DNA of 64,000 nt from Ruegeria sp. SCSIO 43209 (GCF_019904295.1 NZ_CP065359.1:2629001-2693000), one strand, 5' to 3'; shown: positions 45,148 through 54,326, counted from the stretch's first letter. Notes: generated from the sequence alone by a model not told the origin. Translations and numbers: made by a program.

Positions 45148-45387
45148 GTACCAACTCTTCCGCGAGGAAGGCGCCCCTGAAAGGACGCAGCGCGGGAAAT
45201 GCCGACAGAAACCCTGATAAAAATATATGCCGCAAGGGAAATAGGCTTTCCCCGTCAGAGCCAACCGCATCATTTGAGTGCACTACGCAGATCACGGACA
45301 GAAGCAAGCACTTTAGGGCGCAATATCCTTGCAATACCGGGCCCGATTACAGAAGGGTTTCGGACTCACCATAACCGCCAAGGAGTA

Positions 45388-45535
45388 ACGAGGAGAAAGA
45401 AACCCGGAACCAAGCATAGCCACGGTGAGAAGGTGGTAAAGGACACTCGCCGTGTGACCCGATAGCAATTTTCAGCAGAAGAGCAAATCAAGATCGTGCT
45501 GGACGGCCTGAATGGTGAGGACAGCATTGCCTCGC
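45388..45535 (+). pseudogene. IS3 family OrfA remnant
   Basis: Translating from 45388 gives the start of an IS3-type OrfA, RRKKPGTKHSHGEKVVKDTR, then a stop codon (TAG at 45463), then QFSAEEQIKIVLDGLNGEDS. The expected start ATG is ACG. About 50 codons in, the match ends close to the structured repeat at 45542. A small relic of the element. Confidence 0.75.
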
Positions 45536-45541
45536 CCCCCC

Positions 45542-45629
45542 CGCGTTCGCCACGTGGCAGAGCAGCAGGAACAGGCGGCTTCGCCGTCTGATCTGCAAAT
45601 CAGCTCTGATTTTCCGAAAGGAAAGTCAG
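45542..45629 (+). repeat. 88-base structured repeat, copy 2
   Basis: It matches the minus strand of 5931..6018 over the same length. Hairpin 1 (45572..45590) has outer CAG/CTG and inner CGGC-TTC-GCCG; hairpin 2 (45588..45603) is CTGAT-CTGCAA-ATCAG. In copy 1 the inner stem is CGCC-TCC-GGCG, so both arms changed together. It follows the IS3 OrfA relic directly, and a TTGGGTCAG-N7-TGACG repeat lies downstream at 45772..45792. Confidence 0.6.
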
Positions 45630-45792
45630 AACAAACCAAACTATCTGCAGGAGTATGAAATGGCAGCGGCGTGTTAGCTGATGACGCAAAGGTCAAATTC
45701 AATTGATGTCCAAAATTGGGGTCGCCTTCTGATGTCAAACGTTCACTGCTTTTCTGGTCCAACTATGACGGTTGGGTCAGGTTCATGTGACG

Positions 45793-46109
45793 TTCAACAG
45801 GTGTCGGGCGACACATAGTTTTGCCATTCAGAGAGGCCTAAGCCATTGATTTTGGGTCATTCGATTTTCGATGGGCGCACAGGTTTTACCATTTGCGACT
45901 CAAAGGCTTTCCATCACGTTGGAGCAGTCGAGCAAAAGCTAGACTGAATCTTTATCGCCTTCTTCGGCGCAGATCGTAGGTAAATCTATCAAAATCTCGG
46001 CAAGTTCTTGTCTGTTAAGCCTCAGCCGTCCTGCCGATATCGCTTCGATACATCCCGCCAATTCGAGTGCAACTGTGAGAATTGTGGGCCGTAGCCAGCG
46101 AATTGAACT
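45793..46109. other. Region between transposon debris and the kinase gene
   Basis: The 20-mer shared with 5843..5862 lies at 45807..45826. On the minus strand, after the kinase stop at 46110, the same frame stays open for 56 more codons (to 45939) and reads like coding sequence: ILTVALELAGCIEAISAGRL, then LNRQELAEILIDLPTIC. No start codon or ribosome site is evident. No other gene is seen. Confidence 0.4.
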
Positions 46110-48578
46110 TCAACGACAACGTTTGGCTTCGTACTGCAAATCCCTCAAGAAAGTAGCCTTCTCGTCGTCCCATTCCTGCGAAGTGCAGTTTTGAAGGTCA
46201 TTCAACTTGGACCAAAGGTCGGTTTGCCCGAGTATCGCAGCAGAGCCACATAGTTTATGCGCCGCTTGCCTGTGTGTGTCATTTAACTCATTGGAATTAT
46301 TGAGACTGTCAATAAGACCAACAACTTCGTTGTTCAATTCCCTGCAGGCTTCACGGAATTTGTCCTCTCCAAATCGAATCCTGAAGTCATTGTCTGGCTC
46401 CATAACCTCAACCCTTTGCACCTTCACAACTTTAGACAGTTCTGACTGTAAAGCCGCCAATGGAACGGGTTTCACCAGCAACCCCTGAAATTCTGCTGCT
46501 CGTATGACTTCGTGATCTTTTGGGGCTGCGTGAGCCGTAACTGCTATCGCTGGCAAATTGCCCCACTCGATATTCAGTTCGCGAACTTTTCCGAGTGTTT
46601 CGATACCATCGATACCCGGCATGCTGATATCCAACAAAAGTACATCAAATCGCGCGGACCCAAGACGTTCTAAGGCGGCGTAACCACTTTCAGCCTCAGC
46701 AACCGAAAAGCCAAGATCTTCAAGCATATCGGTCAAGATCATTCGATTGATTTCATTGTCGTCTACCACCAGCGCTTTCAAACCCTGATAAAGCTCTGCC
46801 TGTGGCGCGTCTGTGGAATCCGGTTCGCTCATGACATCAGATCTTGAGGTTGGCAGAGGCAGTCGCATTGTAAACAGACTGCCTTCTCCAAGCACACTAT
46901 CCGCCGTGATGTCGCCACCCATCGCCTCGACCAATCTTTTGGTAATAGCCAGCCCTAATCCCGTTCCGCTCGTCTCACGTGCAAAGGCGGTATCGATCGT
47001 GACAAATTCGTCGAAGATAACGTCCAGATATTCAGATGATATCCCGACCCCGGTATCTGCAATCCGAAACTCAATCAGATCATCATGATGAAGTCGTTCG
47101 ACTTCGATCGTGACTGATCCATCCCGCGTAAATTCGATTGCGTTACCTAACAGGTTCACCAAGCATTGCTGCAGCGCAGTCCTGTATCCAAGAACGTCGA
47201 TAAGCTCTTCAGAGAGAACATCGACCTTCAAGTCGTTGCCACGCGCATCTGCATTCGCCGACAGACTGTCGGCAACTTCGTGGACAACCTCCATAACGTC
47301 AAAACTTGATCTGTCACGCAAGGCATTGCCTGAACCCAGTCTGGAAAAATCCAAAACATCAGTCACATGAGACAGCAGCAACTTACCCGACACCTCAATA
47401 GAACGAAGATACCGCTTTTGTCTGTCCGTCAGATTGCTCTGATCAATCAATGCCGCAGAGCCGAGTATTCCGTTCAACGGAGTACGCATTTCATGGCTCA
47501 TCACTGTCAACAGATCGGATTTGGCCTGTTCACTTTCCCGCGCCTTGTCTCTTGCAGTGCGCAAGTCTTCCTCGGCTTTGAGTTCCTCAGTTATATCCCG
47601 AAGGAATGAGACAAAGACTTGCTCTCCATCCGTTTCAGCTAGCGATATGGACAGCTCCACGGGAAAAGTTTCCTGCGATTTGCGCAAACCCTCTAACCTG
47701 ACGCGCCCAGCGCCGATTACCTTTTGCTCGCCGGTCTCGAGAAATCGTGTCATGCCTTTTCGGTGCAGGGCGCGCAGGTGTTCTGGAACGATAAGTTCAG
47801 CCATATCAGCACCGATTGCCTCGGCCTGACGGTACCCAAAGACATCTTCGGCGGCACCGTTGAATTCAAGAATTCTTCCAGAAGTATCGACCACCAACAC
47901 CGCATCCAGTGACGAGGTAATGGCCGCTTCAAATCGGTTGCGAGCCGACTGGCTTTGCCGGGCAAACAACTGCCCTTGCCGGAATAATTTGATGAGAACT
48001 GCAAAAGCTAAAAGCAGTGCAACGAAAAGTACAACAAGTAATGATGCCATTCGGGTTAGTGTGCTGGCCAACTCAGCACGTCGGGTTGCGTTTTCCTGGG
48101 CAAATCCCTGAATACCGCCCAGCGCAATCTCGCGCACTTCAGGTCGCAGTGTTTGAATCTGCGCCCGCAGATCAGGAAGTGCTGCGCGCAGCTGGTCATC
48201 CGGACCATCGATCAATGGTGTCAGCCGGGATAGAAAATCTTCAGTGGCTTGCAGGGCTGGTTGCGCGGCGGCACCCCCTCGCAGAAATGAAAACAGCTCG
48301 CTACTAAACAGCGTATCCGCTCGGCTAAAAAAGATATCGAAACGGTTGCGTACAGCGGACAAGTCACCATTGGAACGTGATGAAGCGTCAATGACCGAGA
48401 CTTCGAACCTAAGCAGCTCGACTTCGAGCTGAGACATCAGCCAGCTGACGTTGTCTGTTTTTGCGGTCGAGAGTGCGTCGAGATCTGATTTCACCTCGCG
48501 CCCAAGGGAAAGCACGATAGCCAGACTCACAACCAGCAATCCTACAAAGGCAAAAATGGGCCATCTCTTCATGCTCAT
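46110..48578 (-). CDS. Hybrid sensor histidine kinase with receiver and Hpt domains
   Basis: 822 residues from ATG 48578. Order: membrane helix (RWPIFAFVGLLVVSLAIVLS), helical periplasmic domain of about 150 residues, second helix (MASLLVVLFVALLLAFAVLI), PAS domain (SLDAVLVVDTSGRILEFNGA), histidine box SHEMRTPLNGILGS, ATPase (NLLGNAIEFT, DTGVGIS, TGLGLAI), receiver with Asp in LLLDISMPGIDG, and C-terminal Hpt with His in AAHKLCGSAAILG. GAGGAG lies between the previous stop and the start but is rather far from ATG; a TTG at 48653 is in frame. Co-transcribed with the oxidoreductase-fold gene; phosphate probably passes to the response regulator at 49353. Confidence 0.9.
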   Translation of the reverse strand: MSMKRWPIFAFVGLLVVSLAIVLSLGREVKSDLDALSTAKTDNVSWLMSQLEVELLRFEVSVIDASSRSNGDLSAVRNRFDIFFSRADTLFSSELFSFLRGGAAAQPALQATEDFLSRLTPLIDGPDDQLRAALPDLRAQIQTLRPEVREIALGGIQGFAQENATRRAELASTLTRMASLLVVLFVALLLAFAVLIKLFRQGQLFARQSQSARNRFEAAITSSLDAVLVVDTSGRILEFNGAAEDVFGYRQAEAIGADMAELIVPEHLRALHRKGMTRFLETGEQKVIGAGRVRLEGLRKSQETFPVELSISLAETDGEQVFVSFLRDITEELKAEEDLRTARDKARESEQAKSDLLTVMSHEMRTPLNGILGSAALIDQSNLTDRQKRYLRSIEVSGKLLLSHVTDVLDFSRLGSGNALRDRSSFDVMEVVHEVADSLSANADARGNDLKVDVLSEELIDVLGYRTALQQCLVNLLGNAIEFTRDGSVTIEVERLHHDDLIEFRIADTGVGISSEYLDVIFDEFVTIDTAFARETSGTGLGLAITKRLVEAMGGDITADSVLGEGSLFTMRLPLPTSRSDVMSEPDSTDAPQAELYQGLKALVVDDNEINRMILTDMLEDLGFSVAEAESGYAALERLGSARFDVLLLDISMPGIDGIETLGKVRELNIEWGNLPAIAVTAHAAPKDHEVIRAAEFQGLLVKPVPLAALQSELSKVVKVQRVEVMEPDNDFRIRFGEDKFREACRELNNEVVGLIDSLNNSNELNDTHRQAAHKLCGSAAILGQTDLWSKLNDLQNCTSQEWDDEKATFLRDLQYEAKRCR

Positions 48579-48616
48579 TAAAGGCGCTTTAGTGTCGATG
48601 GCCTTCTCCTCGGTAC

Positions 48617-49108
48617 TTACTGTGCTACGACTTCCAATCGATTGAGTTGCCAAATGCTGCGGGCATAAATTTCTTCGGACTGATAGGCCTCGTTAGCATC
48701 GTAAGGGTAAATTATCCACAAAGGTCCTTTGTCGCGTACTGACATCGCCTTGCCATCGCGCAAGTAGGCAACGATCGGGCCACCATCTGTTGCATCACTG
48801 GTGGGAATGGTGACGGCGTAGTCATTCAAAGCCACCGCTCGTATGATCCCCTGCTCTGCCTGGACATGGTCCAGAAGCACATCAAGGGAAACTCCTTCAA
48901 AGCTCTGCGTACCCTCTGTCCAGATCGTTGTTGTATCGATTGACTTACTGGGCAATGCCTCAAGGGCTTTCCTGTCGAACGTCCAAGTGTTCTTGTTTCC
49001 ATTGAGACCGACATCGCCCGAGACCGTAAGAAGTACTTCATTCGCATATGCCGCACTCGCAAATGAAATGGCGAGTGCGGCGCAAAGTGATTTTAGAGTT
49101 TTGAGCAT
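48617..49108 (-). CDS. Secreted molybdopterin-oxidoreductase-fold protein lacking the cofactor Cys
   Basis: 163 residues. N-terminus MLKTLKSLCAALAISFASAA is a Sec signal peptide ending AYA. The mature part (FDRKALEALPSKSIDTTTIW, then FEGVSLDVLLDHVQ) resembles the sulfite oxidase/YedY molybdopterin fold, but there is no cysteine after the signal peptide, so molybdopterin coordination is not possible. It precedes the hybrid kinase, and a role as periplasmic ligand-binding or sensory partner is the best inference. About 240 bases of divergent promoter region separate it from the response regulator. Confidence 0.75.
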   Translation of the reverse strand: MLKTLKSLCAALAISFASAAYANEVLLTVSGDVGLNGNKNTWTFDRKALEALPSKSIDTTTIWTEGTQSFEGVSLDVLLDHVQAEQGIIRAVALNDYAVTIPTSDATDGGPIVAYLRDGKAMSVRDKGPLWIIYPYDANEAYQSEEIYARSIWQLNRLEVVAQ

Positions 49109-49352
49109 GCGAGATTGTGTCCGTGAGTAGGTGAACCTTTGTCAAAACGCTTTTGACACAGCCCCGCGAAACGTTCTTAGACGCAATAGAATAGCTCGCT
49201 ATACTTTAGGATAGTTCAGCGCACCAAAGGTCACACCATCAGCCTAATTTGCGAACTTTCGACGTCCCAAACCATGCAATCAAAGTTGTCGCTGAGTGCG
49301 ATAATGAGGCTTTGGCAGCCAGCGTCAAAGAGTAATAGTTTAGGAAAACAAC

Positions 49353-50069
49353 ATGAATTTGCAAAGTTCGTCAAATAGTAACCCTTTTGGTGGTTCAACT
49401 ATTCCGGGTGCGATAAAATCGGATCAAAGCATTTGTTCAAGGTCACCGATATCGATGCGAATTCTATTGGCTGATGATCACGGTTTGGTCCGTGACACGA
49501 TCTCATCCTACCTCGAAACCGAGGGGCGCGCGGCAGTTGTTGCCGTACCCGATTACATGGCTGCGATGAAATTGCTGTCATCCGAAGATCCATTCGACCT
49601 TGTCCTGTTAGACTTTGATATGCCGGGTATGAACGGGATCGAAGGGCTTTCAGACGCAATTCGTCAATTCCCTGAACAGGCTTTTGCGATATTGAGCGGG
49701 ACCGCACCAAACAAGATCGCACAGGAAGCGGTCGAAATGGGCGCCGTTGGTTTCTTGCCCAAAACCATGGGCGCCAAATCTCTGGTCAACGCGGTGCGAT
49801 TTATGATCGCCGGCGAAACCTTCGTCCCGGCCAGCGTTCTAAGTATGGATGGCGATGTTAAAGAAAGCGACTTTTCCCGTCAGCTCAGCCAGCGGGAAAA
49901 ACAGGTTCTACGCGGATTGTGCCGTGGGCAGTCCAACAAGGAAATCGCGCGAGAGCTGGATCTTCAGGAGGTGACGATCAAGCTGCATGTTCGGACCCTT
50001 TGCAAGAAACTGAATGCAAAAAACCGGACCCAGGCCGCTCTGATCGCTCGGGATGCAGGGTTCGAGTGA
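49353..50069 (+). CDS. NarL/FixJ-type LuxR response regulator
   Basis: 238 residues. An extended N-terminus of about 34 residues precedes the receiver domain (MRILLADDHGLVRDTISSYL; phosphate acceptor Asp in LVLLDFDMPGMNG; Lys in GFLPKTMGAKS). The C-terminal LuxR helix-turn-helix is QLSQREKQVLRGLCRGQSNK, then EIARELDLQEVTIKLHVRTL. AGGA lies 8 bases before ATG. Divergent from the kinase operon and convergent with the RTX gene. It is the obvious end of the phosphorelay and a candidate regulator of the polysaccharide genes. Confidence 0.9.
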   Translation: MNLQSSSNSNPFGGSTIPGAIKSDQSICSRSPISMRILLADDHGLVRDTISSYLETEGRAAVVAVPDYMAAMKLLSSEDPFDLVLLDFDMPGMNGIEGLSDAIRQFPEQAFAILSGTAPNKIAQEAVEMGAVGFLPKTMGAKSLVNAVRFMIAGETFVPASVLSMDGDVKESDFSRQLSQREKQVLRGLCRGQSNKEIARELDLQEVTIKLHVRTLCKKLNAKNRTQAALIARDAGFE

Positions 50070-50092
50070 CCCGGGTCCGCAGGGGGGGGACT

Positions 50093-52714
50093 TCAGAATA
50101 GAAAGTGATCGTAGAGTTGGTCGAAATCCGACGCTACGCCTTCAAGGATTAATGTCGTATCCGGTGACAAAGTTACGTAGACATCGGTCCCGCCCACGAT
50201 TTCCGCGTTGGCATCAAACCAGTCAGACGTATCAGCTCCGCCACTATCGATGTTGAGCGCGCGCAGATCGAGTAAATCGCCATCACTGAGCGAAAAGTCA
50301 GTGATCGTATCGGTCGACCCATCCAGATCCTCATCGCGGAAAATGAACCTGTCTGCATCAGCGCCACCGGTGGCTTGATCATCTCCTGCACCAAGGTAAA
50401 GCCGATCTTTCCCTGAACCTCCGTCCAGAACGTCGTCACCGCTGGAGCCATTCAGATAATCGTTGCCAGCGCCCCCAATCAACTCGTCATCGTCAGAACC
50501 ACCCTTCAGCGTGTCGGAGCCCTCACCGCCAGCTAATGTGTCGTTTCCGGATCCGCCATCCAGAGTATCCGCGCCGAGACCGCCTATCGCGGTATCATCA
50601 CCTGAGCCCCCAGAGAGGCTGTCGTCGCCCGCACCGCCATCTAGGTCATCGTTGCCAGATCCTCCGGACAGCGTGTCTTTTCCGTCGTCCCCGGAAAGAA
50701 AATCATCACCGGATCCACCTGACAAATTATCATTGCCATCGCCACCGTTCAGGACATCCGCGCCAGACCCGCCATCGAGTTGGTCATCGCCTGTGCCACC
50801 GAACATCTCATCATTGCCCGAGCCACCGTCCATAACGTCTTGGCCGTCTTCACCTCGCAAACTGTCAGCTTCGGATCCACCGCGGAGTGTGTCATCGCCC
50901 TGACCACCGATGAGAATGTCAAAGCCTGAACCTCCATCCAAAATGTCGTTGCCGATCCCACCATCCAGCATGTCGTGCCCAGCCGAGCCCATCAGGTGAT
51001 CGTCGCCCTGCCCGCCGAACAACGAGTCATCGTCTTCTGTAAGAACATTGCCAAACTGGTCGTACCGCACACCGTCTTCGTCATATTGCGAGACAATGCC
51101 GCTGGCGGCACCGACGCCCGCTCCACCGTGCAGCAGATCGTTGCCGTCATCCCCTTCGAGCACGTCCCCTGAACTACCACCCGTCAGGGTGTCAGTGCCA
51201 ATCCCACCGTATAGGGCATCGCTACCTGCATTGCCCGAAAGGTCATCATCGTAGCTCAACGCGCCTTCGGTGGTCGCAACAAGTGTCAGATCCTTAACCA
51301 ATACGCTTGCATCCAAATCGACGGGCGCAAACGGACTGGTTGCTGTCGGGTCGGCGGCACCATCATTCGAATACGATTTCGGCGCCTCTTCGATAAGGTG
51401 CAAACTAGCCTCGCCGGTCACATCATCCACGATGACCTGGAAAATCGCGCCTGTTGCAGGTGTCGAGTCATCCATGTCGTGGTCGCCTGAGTTGCCACCG
51501 ACAAACAGGTTTCCGTCTACGTCAATGATTGCAGCTCCAAACGTCATTAGCGGGACCCCATTCAGGACTTCGCCGTTAATCACTGTCGATGTGACTGAAA
51601 CCGTTCGAAACTCTGGTTCGCCCGAAGAGATATCAACGATCAGCATAACCGTAGCTGCACCTTCGGAACTTGGGCGAGAGACACCGTAGAACGACTGTGA
51701 GGCCGCGTCGAACGCAACATCGTAGACTTTGAAATCCACAAGATCGGATGGCAACTTGTATACTGTGGTTACCGGATTTCCATCCGTATCAAACTGATCA
51801 ACATTGATGACTGCGATACGATCCATACTGGATTGAAACGACCAAAGGTTGCCCTGATCATCAAAATCCCCGGTCCAAGACCGATATGGTGTGCTGCCAA
51901 CACGGTAACTGTTTCCTTCGGCGTCCAGCATCACCAAATCAGAGCGGCTAACCACCTGCCCCAATGAATCCACTCCGTCACCTACTGCGATGGCATACAG
52001 AAGGTCGTCTTCCGTATTGTAACCCATCGAGTTCACATTGACCGTGCCCTCGACGCCCGCCATTTCATAGGCTTGGGTTTCGATATCAAACACATGCAGT
52101 GTTCCATTTAGAACCTGATAGAGATTTGATTGCCCATCGGCTAATGCGGAAACCGTCACGGTTTGTCCACCAATCTCGACATCCTTATCATAGTGAAACG
52201 CAGGACCGGACGTATCAATTGTTGGACCGTTGCCTGACACATCAATCGATCTGATCGTAATGGTCGAGCTGTCATCGTCAGCTGTGAATTGAACGGAATG
52301 AGATCCGAAGGCACCGCTTTGAGAAGAAAACTCTGCGACCACCTCACCATCGACCAGAACTTCGACGGCAGCCCCGGAACGACCTGCAGCAAAATTTGTC
52401 GCGAGATCCAGGTTCAGTTCATAGACCCCGCCCGCTTCGGTCGTAATCTGCTGCTCCATCTGTTGGTGGCCGTTTGCAAGATCAATCAATCCCCATTCGC
52501 CGTTCTCGGCGTAATCAGAAAAACTGACAGCACCTTCTGTGCCGTCCAGCAAGTTTGCCTCGGCATAGTCACCGTGCAACACATCATCGCCAGCTTGCCC
52601 TTGGATCTCATCGTTTCCGGCAAGCCCTATCAGGGTCTCCTGCTCACTTCCGCCAACAAGTTGATCGGACAAACCCGTTCCTGAAATTACATTTGAAGAT
52701 ACCGCAGGCATCAT
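50093..52714 (-). CDS. Large RTX (hemolysin-type) calcium-binding protein
   Basis: 873 residues, very acidic. An N-terminal short RTX patch (GLAGNDEIQGQAGDDVLHGD) is followed by a carbohydrate-binding-like beta domain and a propeller-like segment (about 165-470: LYAIAVGDGVDSLGQVV, GDFDDQGNLWSFQS, DVDGNLFVGGNSGDHD), then roughly 300 residues of GGxGxDxL repeats that bind calcium, and a C-terminal end (FIFRDEDLDGSTDTITDFSL...) expected to carry the type I secretion signal. No protease or epimerase catalytic motif is seen. It begins 35 bases after the algD-like gene, so it belongs to the polysaccharide unit, probably as a surface or matrix protein. No type I exporter is adjacent. Confidence 0.88.
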   Translation of the reverse strand: MMPAVSSNVISGTGLSDQLVGGSEQETLIGLAGNDEIQGQAGDDVLHGDYAEANLLDGTEGAVSFSDYAENGEWGLIDLANGHQQMEQQITTEAGGVYELNLDLATNFAAGRSGAAVEVLVDGEVVAEFSSQSGAFGSHSVQFTADDDSSTITIRSIDVSGNGPTIDTSGPAFHYDKDVEIGGQTVTVSALADGQSNLYQVLNGTLHVFDIETQAYEMAGVEGTVNVNSMGYNTEDDLLYAIAVGDGVDSLGQVVSRSDLVMLDAEGNSYRVGSTPYRSWTGDFDDQGNLWSFQSSMDRIAVINVDQFDTDGNPVTTVYKLPSDLVDFKVYDVAFDAASQSFYGVSRPSSEGAATVMLIVDISSGEPEFRTVSVTSTVINGEVLNGVPLMTFGAAIIDVDGNLFVGGNSGDHDMDDSTPATGAIFQVIVDDVTGEASLHLIEEAPKSYSNDGAADPTATSPFAPVDLDASVLVKDLTLVATTEGALSYDDDLSGNAGSDALYGGIGTDTLTGGSSGDVLEGDDGNDLLHGGAGVGAASGIVSQYDEDGVRYDQFGNVLTEDDDSLFGGQGDDHLMGSAGHDMLDGGIGNDILDGGSGFDILIGGQGDDTLRGGSEADSLRGEDGQDVMDGGSGNDEMFGGTGDDQLDGGSGADVLNGGDGNDNLSGGSGDDFLSGDDGKDTLSGGSGNDDLDGGAGDDSLSGGSGDDTAIGGLGADTLDGGSGNDTLAGGEGSDTLKGGSDDDELIGGAGNDYLNGSSGDDVLDGGSGKDRLYLGAGDDQATGGADADRFIFRDEDLDGSTDTITDFSLSDGDLLDLRALNIDSGGADTSDWFDANAEIVGGTDVYVTLSPDTTLILEGVASDFDQLYDHFLF

Positions 52715-52749
52715 TTCACCTCTTACTTTCAGCTATTTGGAGTAAAAAT

Positions 52750-54144
52750 TTACCAACCGATGCCGTCGATCCGACGGTTCACCGGGTTCTCGGGAAACAA
52801 GCGCACCACATCCACGACCGGCATCTCCGGTTTACTGGAAACGGCGTTCTGATAAGCGGGGTTGCGATGGCAGACGATGACGGCCTCGGCCTGTTCCATT
52901 ACGTCTTCTATGCTGTCGCATAGCATCGATTTGATGGATTCCGCGAGACTTCGAATGCCAGAGCCCGCGTGATGCATGTAGGCTTGCAACCCACTCAGAG
53001 GGGTTTCTTTTGTCACCGCCGGATCATGCAGGACCAACTCCACACCCTCGGCATGGAGCTCGGCCATGACTTCCAGAATAGGGCTTTCGCGCAGATCGTC
53101 GGTGCCGGGTTTGAAAGCCAGCCCCAGTACCCCAACGCGCTTGGCCCCCGTTTTGCGAAGCATCTCGGTCGCTTGATCGATCTGCTCTCGGTTTGAGCGG
53201 TCAAGGTTGCCGATCATGGGCAGTTCGACACCCAGTTCTTCGGCTATATGTGTAACCGCCCGCACTTCTTTCGGCAGGCATGAGCCGCCATAGGCAAAGC
53301 CCGGCTTCAGATAGTAAGGTGAGAGGTTCAGCTTTGTATCTTGGGTAAAGACATCCATGACCGCGTGGCTGTCCACGCCCAGCGGCTTGCACAAGCGGCC
53401 GACTTCGTTGGCAAAGCAAACCTTGGTCGCGTGCCATACATTGTCGACATATTTGATAGTCTCAGCCACTTCGACTGTTGTCAAAATGGGATTTGGATCA
53501 ACCGGTGCGAAGATGCGCTTCATGACTTCCGCCGTGCGAAAATCGTTGGTGCCAAGCACTGTTTTCGGAGGGTTATGGAAGTCATCTATGGCGACGCCTT
53601 CCCGTAGAAACTCAGGATTGAAGCACACCCCAAAGTCCTGGCCCATCTTCTTTTCTGAAAGCCTTTCGAGGATCGGAACCATCACATTCATCGTGGTTCC
53701 GGGCGGGATCGAGCACCGCATGGCAAAGATGTGGAAACCATCTTTTTGGCGAAGGCCGACCGCCATCGAGCGCGCAGCCTGTTCGATATAACTATAGTCG
53801 CAGCCCCCATCCGGGGCGGTTGGAGTTCCGACCGATACAAAGGTAACGTCGGTTTCGCGTACAGCTGCGCTCAGATCGTCCGTTGCAGAGATCAGCCCCT
53901 TTTGAACGCCTTGCTTAAGAGTTGAACCAAGATTTTCTTCGTGGATCGGGCTCTCTCCGCGCGCGATCTGGCTCACTTTGTCAGGGTCGATGTCAACACC
54001 TACGACCCGATGCCCAAGTGACGCCAAACATGCGGTTGAAACAGCGCCGACATAGCCCAGTCCGACAACACTGATCCGGGATTTTTGCGAAGACACCGGT
54101 ATGACAATTTCGGCGTTATTTTGGGTAATTTTTCTGAGTTCCAT
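52750..54144 (-). CDS. algD: GDP-mannose 6-dehydrogenase (AlgD-like)
   Basis: 464 residues, about 30 longer at the N-terminus than AlgD. NAD motif SVVGLGYVGAV; VSVGTPTAPDGG; FGVCFNPEFLREG; EVAETIKYVDNVWHATKVCF; catalytic Cys289 in YGGSCLPKEV; GLAFKPGTDDLRESP. The segment TKLNLSPYYLKPGFAYGGSC and the ending GIGW follow AlgD rather than UDP-glucose dehydrogenase (FLxPGxGFGGSCFPKD). The product would be GDP-mannuronate. Strong GGAGG ribosome site. A terminator separates it from the upstream gene, so it may have its own promoter or rely on readthrough. Confidence 0.85.
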   Translation of the reverse strand: MELRKITQNNAEIVIPVSSQKSRISVVGLGYVGAVSTACLASLGHRVVGVDIDPDKVSQIARGESPIHEENLGSTLKQGVQKGLISATDDLSAAVRETDVTFVSVGTPTAPDGGCDYSYIEQAARSMAVGLRQKDGFHIFAMRCSIPPGTTMNVMVPILERLSEKKMGQDFGVCFNPEFLREGVAIDDFHNPPKTVLGTNDFRTAEVMKRIFAPVDPNPILTTVEVAETIKYVDNVWHATKVCFANEVGRLCKPLGVDSHAVMDVFTQDTKLNLSPYYLKPGFAYGGSCLPKEVRAVTHIAEELGVELPMIGNLDRSNREQIDQATEMLRKTGAKRVGVLGLAFKPGTDDLRESPILEVMAELHAEGVELVLHDPAVTKETPLSGLQAYMHHAGSGIRSLAESIKSMLCDSIEDVMEQAEAVIVCHRNPAYQNAVSSKPEMPVVDVVRLFPENPVNRRIDGIGW

Positions 54145-54268
54145 AGATCTACCTCCGATTTGAATCCAAGGTAACGCACTGATAATTTGACGAAATGTAT
54201 CGGCAGACTATCCGCGGCGCGCAAATGACGCCGGACATATACGAATGGTCATCACCCCCATACGAGAG

Positions 54269-54296
54269 AAAAAACCCGCGTGGAAATCCACGCGGG
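54269..54296 (-). terminator. Intrinsic terminator after the algA-like gene
   Basis: CCCGCGTGGA-AA-TCCACGCGGG forms a perfect 10-base-pair stem; on the minus strand it is followed directly by T6. It begins 30 bases after the algA-like stop and lies upstream of algD, so it may set the ratio between synthase genes and algD/RTX. Confidence 0.88.
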
Positions 54297-54326
54297 CCAG
54301 TCATTAGGAGGGTAGTGCAAGTGAAT

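Noticed and set aside
45199..45465. 88-codon plus-strand ORF
   Set aside because: Its end is the IS3 OrfA relic and its beginning is unrelated non-coding sequence; not a gene.
50463..50903. Pro/Ser-rich 146-codon frame on the plus strand
   Set aside because: It is the antisense of the RTX repeats; the regular PP/S pattern is the mirror of GGxGxD repeats.
50330..51250. Possible CRISPR or minisatellite array
   Set aside because: The periodicity comes from the protein-level RTX nonapeptide repeats; nucleotide units vary and there are no spacers.
52750..54144. UDP-glucose 6-dehydrogenase
   Set aside because: The active-site segment KLNLSPYYLKPGFAYGGSC and the C-terminal GIGW match GDP-mannose dehydrogenases; the genomic partner is a GDP-mannose enzyme.
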